Below, one piece after another: positions 35,351 through 46,233 of a DNA stretch of 64,000 bases; position 1 is the first letter of the stretch; the number at the start of each line of letters is the position of its first letter. Source of the stretch: Mortierella sp. BCC40632. Its lineage: Eukaryota > Mortierellomycota > Mortierellomycetes > Mortierellales > Mortierellaceae. The notes below the pieces were generated by a model. It was not told where the DNA came from. It was given only the letters and a program-made list of their open reading frames with translations, and searched no databases. The position numbers were made by a program, and so were the translations under genes. The DNA is taken from contig WAEK01000007.1 in assembly GCA_011634665.1 (NCBI GenBank), forward strand, positions 2,514,501-2,578,500. The letters run 5' to 3'.

Positions 35351-37011
35351 CTACTCTACTCTACTCTTTCTCTCTCTACTCTTTCTCTCTCTGGGGAAAT
35401 GGAAAAGAAGAACTGCTGAAGCGGCCAAAGTACAAAGACGGAGAACAGGAGGAGGGAGAAGAGTGAGAGCGAGTGAGAGGAGAAGGGGGGTGTAGGACTC
35501 AAGAATAAGGGGTGACCGTGTTCCTCTCGTCCATTGTTCAGGACAGGTGGGGCCTGCAATGGCGCAGACACTGACAGCAGAGGAGACGGAGAGAGAAAAG
35601 ATAGAAAAAGAGAGGAGAAAGACTCAAAAGAGTGTCGAGGCCCTTTGTCTGTTCGGTCCTTCTGTTGGTTTGTTTTGGGTCCATATGCTTTTTTCTTCCT
35701 TCAAGGCGTGACAAAGGCGCGGAACAGACTGACTGCTGTTTGGCCACGCAGACACAGTATTGTGGTACAGAGTAAAAAAAAAGATGGTTGGCCTGCATAC
35801 AACAAGGAGAAAGAGAGAGGAGACAAAAGGCCATAAGTTTGGGTTTTTTTTTTTTTTTTTTTTTTGTCAAAACAGCAGCTACAACAGATACAGCGCCGTT
35901 TCTGTCCTGCCCCTGACTCACGCTTGGATCCTTTTCTTTAAATGGCGACTGTTGCTTTTAGGGCGGTCAATTACTTTTGTCTGGGAACCTCTCTGGCGAC
36001 CATCCTCGAGATTCCGAGCGTCGTTGATTGTTTAAAAGCCTTGAACAGTGTCCTACAAGAGTATGAGTCTTTTGCTTCGTCTGAATCAAAATCAAAATCG
36101 GTATGGCACCACAGCTTTTTTTTTATTGTTGTTGTCGTTGTCGTCGTCGTTGTTTTTGCCCGCAGCTTCCCATCTCGTTCTTTTTTTCTTCACCCTCTCC
36201 CCAACGGGAATGACGAGTCTGGCCTCATTCGATGAGAAGGAGAGAGGGAGGAGAGGCGTTGTTATGTCTTGGATATATGGCCTACACCAGGTCTTCTGCG
36301 ATAGGCTGGGAGACCTTTTTTTTTTTTTGCTCTTCTGCTGCTTGGACTAGCGTACTAATCTAACTTCATGATATACCTCCCAAAAAAAAAAAACGTTACC
36401 ACAACCACCATTATTTCTACTTTTCCATTCCAGATCTTCTCCAAAGGGTCTTCTAGTCGGAAAGGAAGCGTCGATGGAAGAATTATTGACGACTCGGGCG
36501 AATACTCGTTCCTGGAAGTCAAGTCGGTGGTAAGTCTCGCCTTCCTAGACTCGCCCTCCCCCTTTCTTTCCCCAGGGTTTATTGCCCCTTCAGTAGCCCT
36601 AAGCTTGGACCCAGGTACTAGGAGTCTTAGTAGGGAGGAGGGGGGAGGGGAATTAACAACTAGGACCATTATTGGAATCGACGCAGAGAGATTAGCTCAC
36701 AGACCACTCGAGGAGTGGACCAAGAATAGAAAGTGTCAACACCATGAGCCCCATGGACCATGGGGGCCACTACACCGACCATGAAAAGGAAAGCAAAGGA
36801 AGGAGAGAAGGGGGATATTGACCACGAGGCTTCGTCGTCTCTCGTCGTATGTTTACAGAGAAAAGGGAAGAAAGAGCGAGGACGCAACGTGCTCTCTCTC
36901 TTTTGACGTTGTTGAGAGCAGGAAAGGAAGCAGGAAATAGAAATGGGCTGCGGGACGCGCGCAGTGCATGTCCCTTTCTCCCTCTTTCTTTCTTTTTGCG
37001 AATCGGAAAAT

Positions 37012-37058
<47 letters not shown>

Positions 37059-38257
37059 AGCCTTTTACGCTCGATTACTGCATTACATTTGCCACGCTCT
37101 GTGAAATGTGCGCCCAATTCTATGAGCGACTCGGGACTGCCCATCCGCAGCCCAAGTTGGGATTGTCACATTGGAGTGTCTCCTCGCTCGAGGTCTTTCA
37201 AAAGGTTGACTCTCGGTTCAAGGTAAGAAAAACAAAAAAAGAGGGATGTTGGGAGGATAAGGAGGGCGGATGCGGCAACGGCACAGCATTCAGTGAAGTC
37301 GAGATGTCTGTCTCCTCCACCCACATGCGCGCTTGTCGTCTGTCCAGAGATGCAGCGAGCCAGGGCAGTATGTGTGAGGTGTATGTTTTCACTATCGGTC
37401 GAGTCCCTTTCTCTCTGTCTTCTCCCGTCTTGGCCCCTTTTGTTCCCTTTGCGGAGTGAGGCGGTGTGGACAATGTGAGTGAGCGAGCGAGAGAGGTGCG
37501 TGCACATTCTGTGTACCCACCCGACCCACTCTCGGTCGCCCCTTTCCTCCTCGTGCGCGACTGTCTCTTGGTCGACTCGTTATCCTGTCTGTGTTCCCCT
37601 CTCCCTCCTGTTCTCATTCTCTTCCCTTCCTGCTCTCGCCACTCGTCTATCAAATGCTGTGACCACCCACCACTTTGACCCATCGTTACATGCGCGTACC
37701 TTTTTTTTTTTTTTTGTTCATTCCGAGTCAAACCGCGCGCGTGCCTATTGGGTTCCTCGAGCCAAAACGCGGGAAAAAAATGGGCAGCACAAAGCGGGAA
37801 GGAGTGTGCCATTGGGAGAATGGGGAGATGGGTTAACATAGCCCAAATCTTTACTTAAAAAAAAAGTCCTTGGATTATTCTATCCCAATTATCTAACCGC
37901 GTCAAACTATTTCTTTCTTTCTTTCAAAAGAAAATCCTGATAACAACATTCAAGGATATGGAGGGGATGGCCCGGGACTTGGTCGTTGAAGAGCTCAACT
38001 CAATTGATCCCTTGCACATGGTAGTCGCCTCGACCAATCTGATGCCAACCACCACAGTCATGCCCTCAGCACTCAATTCCGCCTCCACGGTTACGGCCAT
38101 GAATTATCACCCACAAGCTGCACCAGCGACAATTGCAGCCAAGACCAAGAATGGATCAAGTACGGGTATGGGAACCGCGAAACGGCGGACATCGGGAACG
38201 GCCAATACATCAACCACATCAGCAGCAGCAGCCTTGTTGATGTATGGAGAACTGTAA
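34952..38257 (+). CDS. Conserved-looking fungal protein of unknown function, five exons
   Basis: Exons 34952-35283, 35962-36100, 36434-36529, 37061-37222 and 37931-38257 splice in frame to 351 residues. Every junction has GT-AG, though intron 1 is long (678 bases). Residues 1-55 are Gly/Ser-rich. A well-ordered helical region follows (LQDWIMVLINKRITTWRYL, then YQGGIAIYNTAILTELELQQ). After it come a Cys/Leu segment (VNYFCLGTSLATILEIPSVV) and a block with YCITFATLCEMCAQFYERLG. The C-terminus is Ala/Thr-rich and disordered. The ordered middle looks conserved and is not low complexity, so I take the gene to be real. I do not recognise the family. No signal peptide or convincing transmembrane helix is seen. 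Confidence 0.65.
37016..37055 (+). repeat. (CT)n microsatellite at a splice acceptor
   Basis: About twenty CT units run directly into the TTATAG acceptor of exon 4 of the unknown five-exon gene and serve as its pyrimidine tract. Confidence 0.95.
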
Positions 38258-38314
38258 TGGAGGAAGATCGATAGCTTGACCCTCAATTGCCTAACAGCTT
38301 GGGAAAAAGAAAAA

Positions 38315-38346
<32 letters not shown>

Positions 38347-38396
38347 GACCAAACGTGGAGATGAAAAAAGGATCCCCATAGATGAGCGAGAATGTG

Positions 38397-38434
<38 letters not shown>

Positions 38435-39180
38435 GTTCTATGTATCTGTGTATCTGTGTAATAGCTGCATTTCTCCCTTCCTTTGTCGACCCACTCATAC
38501 TATTTCCTACCTTGGTCTATTCCATAGCGGGGCAGAATAAAAATATAAAAAAGTAAGAAAGAAAAGATAAAAAAAAAAAGCTCAGAAGCATCCAAAAAAG
38601 TGCTAGTTCGTAAATTAAAAGTCTGCATCTTTTTCTTCGGATCATTCTGGGAGGCGAAAACGTTTTGAACTGCGGTATAGTTTTTAATTATTCATGTTTG
38701 AAAGAGGTGGATAGGAGAGGGGAGAGGAAAATGAGATTTGGGAGAGGAATGGGAAAGGAGGGAGGGAGGGGGCTATATCATACAGGCATCCATGATGGGG
38801 ATGATCCATTTTAGCTAATGAGGAGATTTTTTTCTTTTTTTTTCTTTTCTTTCAAAAAGGGGAAAAAAAGAAAAAGAAAAAAGAAAAAAAGGAGGGGGAG
38901 AAAGTGTATACAAACCGCAAGATAAAAGTCTTTCAAAGGGCGAGGGGGTAGGGGGTGATGGTAGTGATGAAAGTGCAACCAAAATGAGGAGTGAAAAACA
39001 ACAACAACAACACAAAAAAAAAAAAAAATACAAAGGAGCTGCATGCAAAGGCCAGTATTGCAAGTGTATAGAAAGACGGTGTATAAAAAAAAAAAAAAAA
39101 AAAAACTCTCTCCCACGCTCGACACCCCATCAGTCATCAAATCCAAAAGGCAAAGACACAATCGATTGTGTTTTGCTTAG
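38258..39180. other. Convergent intergenic region of simple repeats
   Basis: It holds an A/G-rich run (38304-38346), a (TTA)n array (38398-38433), A-rich tracts (38860-38890 and 39012-39028) and an A20-type run (39086-39105). It separates two genes that converge, and no gene is seen. Confidence 0.6.
38398..38433 (+). repeat. (TTA)n trinucleotide repeat
   Basis: Twelve or so TTA units lie 140 bases past the stop codon of the unknown five-exon gene. Confidence 0.95.
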
Positions 39181-39993
39181 TTAAGCTAGACCATGTTGAA
39201 CCAGAGTGGCCCTGTCTGCATTCGCCCTCGTCGGTGTCGCAGGTGGTGTCGTCGCCGTTGTCGTAGCCGTCACTGATGTAGAAGTGATCGTCATTGGGGA
39301 GGACAACGTGGTCACCGCCTTGGTAGCCAGGACCGGCTGGAGAGGACTCCGATCACTGGAATTGTTCAGTCCAAGACCATCTCTTGCTCGGTCTCTTCTG
39401 AGATCAAGTTCATAATCGCTAACCTCCAGATTTTCGTCCGCCTCAAATTCAGTCGCCCCTTCGTGCAACACTGCATTTGTCGTGCAAGGACCATGCTCGT
39501 ACGACAGGGACTGACCTAGTTTAGAGGGGGAGCCATGTCGAGAATGAGGGGGCGACGGGGGTGACATGGAAGGTGGATTACGGTCTAGATCCATCTCCAG
39601 AGGGACTTGGTGGGAATGATGAGCATGGACATCCTGGGTGGGCTCGCAAGAGAGTTTACGGATCTTGAGGGCTGGCTGCGCCTGCACCTGCGCCTGTGGC
39701 AAGTGCGTGATCGTGGTCATGGAGGCCGAGATGGTAAGCGACAAGGGTCGCTTTTGATTGTTATTGTTCTGGAGAATGGTCGTTTCTTCATCTTCCTCCA
39801 TACCCTCGTGTACTTCCGATGAGGATTTGTCGTCCAGGACATGATCCAGCACGGATCGTTTCATACTCTCCACTTCTTCTTGTAACCGGCGTTTCTCTTC
39901 TCGTTTCTTGGCTCGCTTAGCCTTGAGGACACGTTCGATATCGTCGTACATCTCGACCAGTCCACCGCCTGCAGTAGTCGTTGTCGTTGTCGT

Positions 39994-40026
<33 letters not shown>

Positions 40027-41713
40027 TTCTGTCGTTGTTGTTGTCGGAGCGATGGTCATGGAATTCTCAACAGAAGCGGTGTTCTGTGCCTGCACAGCAA
40101 CCGCCGCCGTGACCGTAGTCATGGCCATCGTCTCCCCATGGTGGCCTTTTGCCGCAGCGCTCCTACGTGATGCGCGCAAAGCTCTTCCCGTGGCCGAGAC
40201 GACCGTCGTTGATTCTACTTTTTTCGCCGCGGTTCGAGCACTCATCTTGGACGAGCCCCGCTTTCCTCGAGTGAGCTCCTCCTCCCCTTCTTCAGTACCC
40301 ACGAGCCCCGTCTCGGACAAGCTCATGGACGACACTTCTTCGGTAGGCATCGGATACAAATCGGGATACCGTTCTCGATGTTGGCGTGCCAACATGGTCT
40401 GAAGGACCAATTCCAATCGACCCAGGTCCAGTCGATCTTCATCTTCTTGCCAGATCTGGGCTTGACCCGTGACTCGGTTGAGAACAAATTCTTGACTGGA
40501 AAGAGTTTCCCAAGACAAGGGTTGCCCCGAAACGGCAAGTGAAGTGGCTGTGGCTGTGGTGCTGGTGCCAGTGGCTTGGGTTGGAGTCGAGACTGGGGCC
40601 GTGGTTCGGCTGGACATTTCGACGCAAGATACTGACGATGGTGCAACAAAAGAGTCGACAGTATAGTCACGAAGACTCTTGGTAATCTCAACCTCGAGCT
40701 GATGCTTCTCCGTCATGCGTTGGAAAGGAAGAACATCTTCACCTTGTGGAAGTGGTTGAGAGGAGTGGATGCGGAGAGTGACACCTGGGATCCGGTCGAG
40801 GATAGCTGGGTGGACGGGGACATGTTGTTTCCGCTTGTTCCTTCGCGTCTCGGGTTCGACGCTCTGTCGACAGGGAGTCGATGCAGCCGTCGATCCAACT
40901 GTGGAAACAATTTTTATTAAAGGGAGACAAGTCAAGAAAAAAGGTCAATGTCAAATGATCAATCAGGGTCATCGACAAAAGAGTGATGAATGAATAAAGA
41001 TGATGATCCTTACCCGAGTCAGACGAGTCAAGGCCACTGGGCTCAAAGGGCAGAGTATGGGCGGAGGCTGAATGGGGCGAGACCGAGGCTGAAGAGGGTG
41101 CAGGCGAGGGCAGAGTCGCCTCTGCCTCTACTACTGCCGCGGCCGCCTTGGCCGCCTTGGCCACTGCAGCAGCAGCAGAAGCAGCAGCAACCGCTGCTCG
41201 GTTCTTCTTGCCCCTCTTGCCCCGACCTCCTCGAGAAGCTGGAATCTCTTGGGCGCGCGCAAGAGCCAACTGTGCTTGTGCTTGGGCTTGTTCTGCCTGT
41301 CGAACTACTTCTCGCCGATGCAGTTCTGCTTCAAATTCGTCTGCTAACCGTTCATAGTCGTCATAGGCTTGCAATGTCCTTGCAAATGCTTGTTCAGCTA
41401 CACTCTGGGTCTTGACACACGTCTTGGCTTTATTGACAAAGCTGGCAACGCCACCATCGTCATCTTTGTCGTTGCTGTTATTCTTACTTTGGTCAGATGA
41501 TACAAAAGACACTTGGGCAAGATGATGACCAAAGCTGTCATTATAGTTGTAATGGTCGGTGTATCGGTAGTGGTCATCGTGGTAATAGCTATAGCCACGG
41601 TAGTCAGAGTCAGAGGGGCTGACAGCATGTCTATACGAGCCCTCTTGTGAGAGGTTATATGCGTATTGGCGAGGACTCGACGCAGGTACGTCCATGTATG
41701 TAGAGTCGCTCAT
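39181..41713 (-). CDS. Large low-complexity protein of unknown function, probably nuclear
   Basis: Two exons, 41014-41713 and 39181-40898, give 805 residues from the ATG at 41713. The donor is GTAAGG, and the acceptor follows a T-rich stretch ending CACAG. The N-terminal third has a Tyr/His/Asp-rich region and a helical segment (about 98-160, QSVAEQAFARTLQAYDDYE). A basic GRGKRGKKNR follows, then an Ala-rich coil. Exon 2 begins with a basic patch (RRNKRKQ) and an ordered, conserved-looking segment, HPAILDRIPGVTLRIHSS to KHQLEVEITKSLRDYTVDSF. A second one is DEDRLDLGRLELVLQTMLAR. Beyond lie a GKRGSSKMSARTAAKK basic stretch, a run of about 15 Thr and a coiled basic segment (RVLKAKRAKKREEKRRLQEE). 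Basic clusters suggest nuclear localisation. I do not recognise the family. Confidence 0.6.
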
Positions 41714-42162
41714 GGCTCGGCAGAATGGTGAGAGGACCTCCTAACCGAAAGGGTGTGTGTGTGTGTAAAATGTGTGAACGGAGAATAGGCCCCTTTGCTT
41801 TGTTTCTGGAGCCAGAGTTGCCAATGCTGCGGAGGAAGGGCGATGGAAAGGACAAAGTCTGACAAAGAAGGTCAGGTCCCTCGAGGAGAGGTGACGGGCT
41901 ACCACGGGAGACAATGAGAAAGGGAGAGAGCGGGTGCTACTGCTTGTTGGATATTAAGAATCGGGGAACACGGGCTGTGCTGAAGCCAAGTTCAAATTGA
42001 AGGCGCGTGCGGAAAAAAAGAGCGAGTCAGTAGGCTATCATGTCAAAGCGACCGAACGAATACAAGTGGAAGAGGGGGTGATGATTAAAAGGAGACACGG
42101 CAGAAAGAGGGAGCCGGGGAAGAGGAGAAGACCGGATCGAGTGGGATGGGAAAGTGTCTGGT

Positions 42163-42255
42163 GTGTGCGTGTGTGTGTGCGTGTGTGTGTGAGTGAGTGT
42201 GTGTACGTGTGTTTGTCTCTCTGTGTGTGTGAATGTGTGTGTGTGTGTGTGTGTG
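42163..42255 (+). repeat. Imperfect (GT)n microsatellite
   Basis: About forty GT units are broken by C, A and T substitutions. The sequence is unique on both sides. Confidence 0.9.
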
Positions 42256-42356
42256 GATGCGGCGAGGAAAGAGAGAGAAGAGAGAAGAATTGAGAAAGAA
42301 AACAAATTAAGAAAAAATCGCTGCCGAGTAGGACATGATATATGGCGATGGCTTCC

Positions 42357-42390
<34 letters not shown>

Positions 42391-43129
42391 TGGTCGCGAG
42401 ATATTTCCTCTGTGAGGCTTCTCATCCGTCGCCAGCTGCGCCCGACGACGAATAGCCTGCCAGCAAAGACACAAGGGATGTATCCAAAGCCTCACTGCAC
42501 GGCCCAACCGTGGTCCCAGCCTGTCGGATGCTCCGTTGCCATCACCTCGTCACTCAAAACTTCTTCCTTCTCTCTCTAGCATAGATGAGAGAATACCTTG
42601 GACAACGAGGCATTTCTCTTCGCAGTGATGACGACCCGAGTGAGCGGGGTGGAGGGATTGCAGCAGCTTGAGAAAGACACAAAGAGCATGCAACATTTGT
42701 GTGGATGGGTGCACATGCATTGTCCCAGCGCTGCACGACCGAGACCGAGCCTCGCATACGCCCCATGCGCCTGCTTGTCCGCCCTGCTTCAGTCAGCCAG
42801 ACCCAACTTCCCAGCAATAACAATAGTAACATTGGCAACAACAGGAACAGCGGCGGCATCAGCACGGAGCACAAACACCTGCACTCGCCCTGTTGCTGGT
42901 CCCGACCAGCCCTGCTCAAAGCCTGCCCACCACTACCAGATACTCTGGTCCACATTGCTCGTCTACGAGACTTTTTGAAGAGCATGTTGCTGCTGGTCAT
43001 CCTACTGCGCTCGTGCCTGTGAACTCTACAGCCTCTGTCCTTTCCTCTTGAACCACAACGTTAAAAACCAAGGAGGTGGAGTGGGCTGGGGGAGAGTGAA
43101 GAAATAAAAGAGAAAAGTATCGATAGAGT

Positions 43130-43134
<5 letters not shown>

Positions 43135-43219
<85 letters not shown>
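43135..43219 (+). repeat. Perfect (AG)n microsatellite, about 42 units
   Basis: This is an 85-base uninterrupted AG run, among the longest perfect dinucleotide repeats in the window. Confidence 0.97.
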
Positions 43220-43222
<3 letters not shown>

Positions 43223-45772
43223 GGAGTCGACAAGGATTGGAATGGAATGGTATCGGTGGTCCCCAAAGGGGAAGAAGGACACAAGGTCCTCTCCATCAAT
43301 CCGATTGCCACGGCCGATTTTTCTACTTTCTCTTTCTTCCCTCTTTTTGGCCCACACAAACAGGGTACATTTTGTCCACGTCATGGCAGTAATGCAGGCG
43401 CGAGGCATCTTCTGCCTAGGACCGGCGTCATCCTCCGCATCCGTCTCCGGAAAGCGTGCAGGAGAGAAAGAAAACAAGTCTGGATAGGCCAACTCTGCAA
43501 GAAATGAGCAGCGATAGCTTGTGTGGTCCGGAGACCACCAGGGTAAGAAGAAGTGAGGGAGGCCGTTTGTGTGAAATTATATTCGGTCCGCGAGGCCTGC
43601 GGCCTGCATTTGGCCATGCGTACCTGCGTCGTATCCATAAACCCCGTTACGCAGAACATGGCGCCTACGTCCCACACACCCCAATCTCGTCCTGGGCAAG
43701 GTTGTGGCTGCGTGAGTGCCATTCATGAGCCATGCTTAAGCCATGCGTAAACCATGCGGGTGCACTCACAAGCAGCCCAGACGCCCAGACGAAAGAGAGA
43801 GGAGCGGTGGAAATAGGGAAATAGGGGGGTGGAGAAAGTGAAAAGGACACGAGAAGGAAGAAGTGGAAGTGGAAGAGGGGGGGAGAGGTGCAGTAGATGC
43901 AGCCACGAATCTTACCTCGGAGACTCTTACGCACAGCAAGATGTAGTGCGGTTGCTATAGAGGAAAAGAGGGAGGCGGTGTCGGGAGAGCTATTCAGAGA
44001 ATAAAAGAAAAAAAGAAAGAAAAAGAGAAAGAAAGAGAAGCAGGGCCAGCTGTTAGCGGGGATGCGGGTGGGCGAGTGCTTTTGCAGGGAAAAGAAAAGA
44101 GAGAAAGAGAGCCAAAGTGAGATGCGAGTGTTCTCTCACACACTCTCTTTCTCTGCGCATCGAAAGCTCCTGGGCCATGGCTGCACAAGAATAGGAATGA
44201 ATCGCGCCAAACAACAGTCGGGTCTTGTTCTCCGATGTCATCTCCGCATCGCTCTCTGGTCGTTTTCCTTCACTCCCCAGCCACGCCCCGTTCTGCCTGT
44301 TGCCCTCGTCGTCATCGTCTTTCCATGGGACCCCTTGGTTCCCTGGCACCCATCCTGTCTACCTGTAGGTCTGAGCACCTCCCAGCCTGGACTGGTCAAA
44401 GCTTAGCCCGGTCTGACATGGTATGGAATGGCTTGCGTGGAATTGCACAACATAGGGCCTGGCATTGCCTGGTGCTGCATGACCTGGTATGGCAATCTTC
44501 ATGTTTTGGATGGTTCCCAGGCAATGGCAATCGGGCAAGGTATCGCTTGATCAGCGGCCACAATTGCGCACAGCTGGGCCATACCACACAAACATTCACA
44601 CACACACTCTCTTGCTTCTATTTAATCATCAAATACCGAGGCAGGCGGTCTCTCCTCTCCCCCTAGCCCTGCCCTGCCTTTTGCTTTCGACAGGGACGGC
44701 TGGCTAACGGCGCGAGCACGAGACGTGAACGGGGCTGTGAGAAGGGAGCTGATGGGGCAAAGATCCGGCTGTGTCAGGTGACCCACGACCAACACTGTTC
44801 GCTTCGGGCTTCCAGGAAGGCCATGCCCCAGCTTAAGGTCTTTTGGCCAAGGAAACACAAGACTTTGGCAGTAGGATGCATGGGTGTGTAGGTGCGTGGA
44901 GGAGGAGAGGCCTGTTCGGCCTTGTCCAATCGTTCTCCTTCCCCTTTCCTCTCTCCTCACTCTTGGCCCTGACGACGACGGCGACGACGATAAACGACGA
45001 CAAGTAACGACGACAATAATGGACCTTCGTTTCCCGGGCATCATGGGCGCGTGTGCTCCTCTCCGTTAGCCAAAAGGTAATCAAAGCAATTAACCGGAAC
45101 TGGAACATAGGCCTAATCTTTGCAAGGCTGGTCCCAGGAGGTGCTGCACGTCGCTTTCTTTCATTCACTCACACAAACACTCTTGCTCTATACTCGTCGT
45201 CGCCCTGTGCATTTGCTCGGCTCGCCGCTCGCCCGGGGCCATGGCATTTGAGCCGCAAGGCTCCTATAGTCCCAAAGACAGCCACCACAGTGCATGATGG
45301 CCCATCAGGAGAAGGCCTACACAGGATCGCACGGGGAGGAAGCATCGTCGAGCAGGGGACAGAAGTTGGGTGGCCATCCTGAATGTTCACCAGTCGTCGG
45401 CCATGCCCGTGTGGACAAAAGGCCGAGCGGTTATTAATAACCCCCTCTTCCTCCTTCTGCGCTCGCGAGGCTTCCACTTCCTCCCCCCAACCTCGACCCC
45501 TCCTCTCCTCCTTCCATAGGACTCGCCGCCTGACGGCATGACAGGCGCGAATAAAGAAAGAGAACAGCGAAAAAGATCGACCAGCAACAGGTCGTGCAAA
45601 CAAGAGCAATAGCCGGAGTCCAGGAAAAGGTAGAGGAAGGGGGGGGGGACGAAAAAGAGGCGTGGATCGCCAGACCCAGCCACCGACCAGACCCATGGCA
45701 CAGTCGACTGTGTCATAGACAGGGACAAGAGAAAGAGAGTAGAGAAGAGATTGAAAATGAAGAGAAAGGAAG

Positions 45773-45810
<38 letters not shown>

Positions 45811-46144
45811 CCAGAGTGGCTGGCGCATGCCGGTCAGGGTGAGAGAGGCAAGTTGGAGGAAAGGGGTCACTTCCTACCCCATCCTATCCTCCCTCCCCCT
45901 TTGCTCCACATACAGGAGCCAGGCACGGCGCCTGAATGTCCGTGCCGCACGGGCGGAGGGGGGGGGGACCGCCATATGGGCGTGCATGTGTGCGTGGTAC
46001 GCAGCAGACGCACGGCTTACCTGGACTGAGTGCGAAAGGGCTAAGTGGGCCCAGACAATGGCAATGGTTATTGTATCAATGGCTGTGAAGAGGAAGGAAA
46101 GAGGCAGAGAGAGGGATATCAAAGCAAAGAGAATGCGAGTAAAC

Positions 46145-46147
<3 letters not shown>

Positions 46148-46229
<82 letters not shown>
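46148..46229 (+). repeat. Perfect (AG)n microsatellite, about 41 units
   Basis: It continues on its right as a degenerate purine strand (GAAAGA, GAGAAG, AAAAAG) to about 46305. The result is about 155 bases of nearly pure purine. Confidence 0.97.

Positions 46230-46233
<4 letters not shown>

Noticed and set aside
43135..43219. Regular short repeats as a CRISPR-like array
   Set aside because: They are pure dinucleotide microsatellites without spacers, in a eukaryotic genome.
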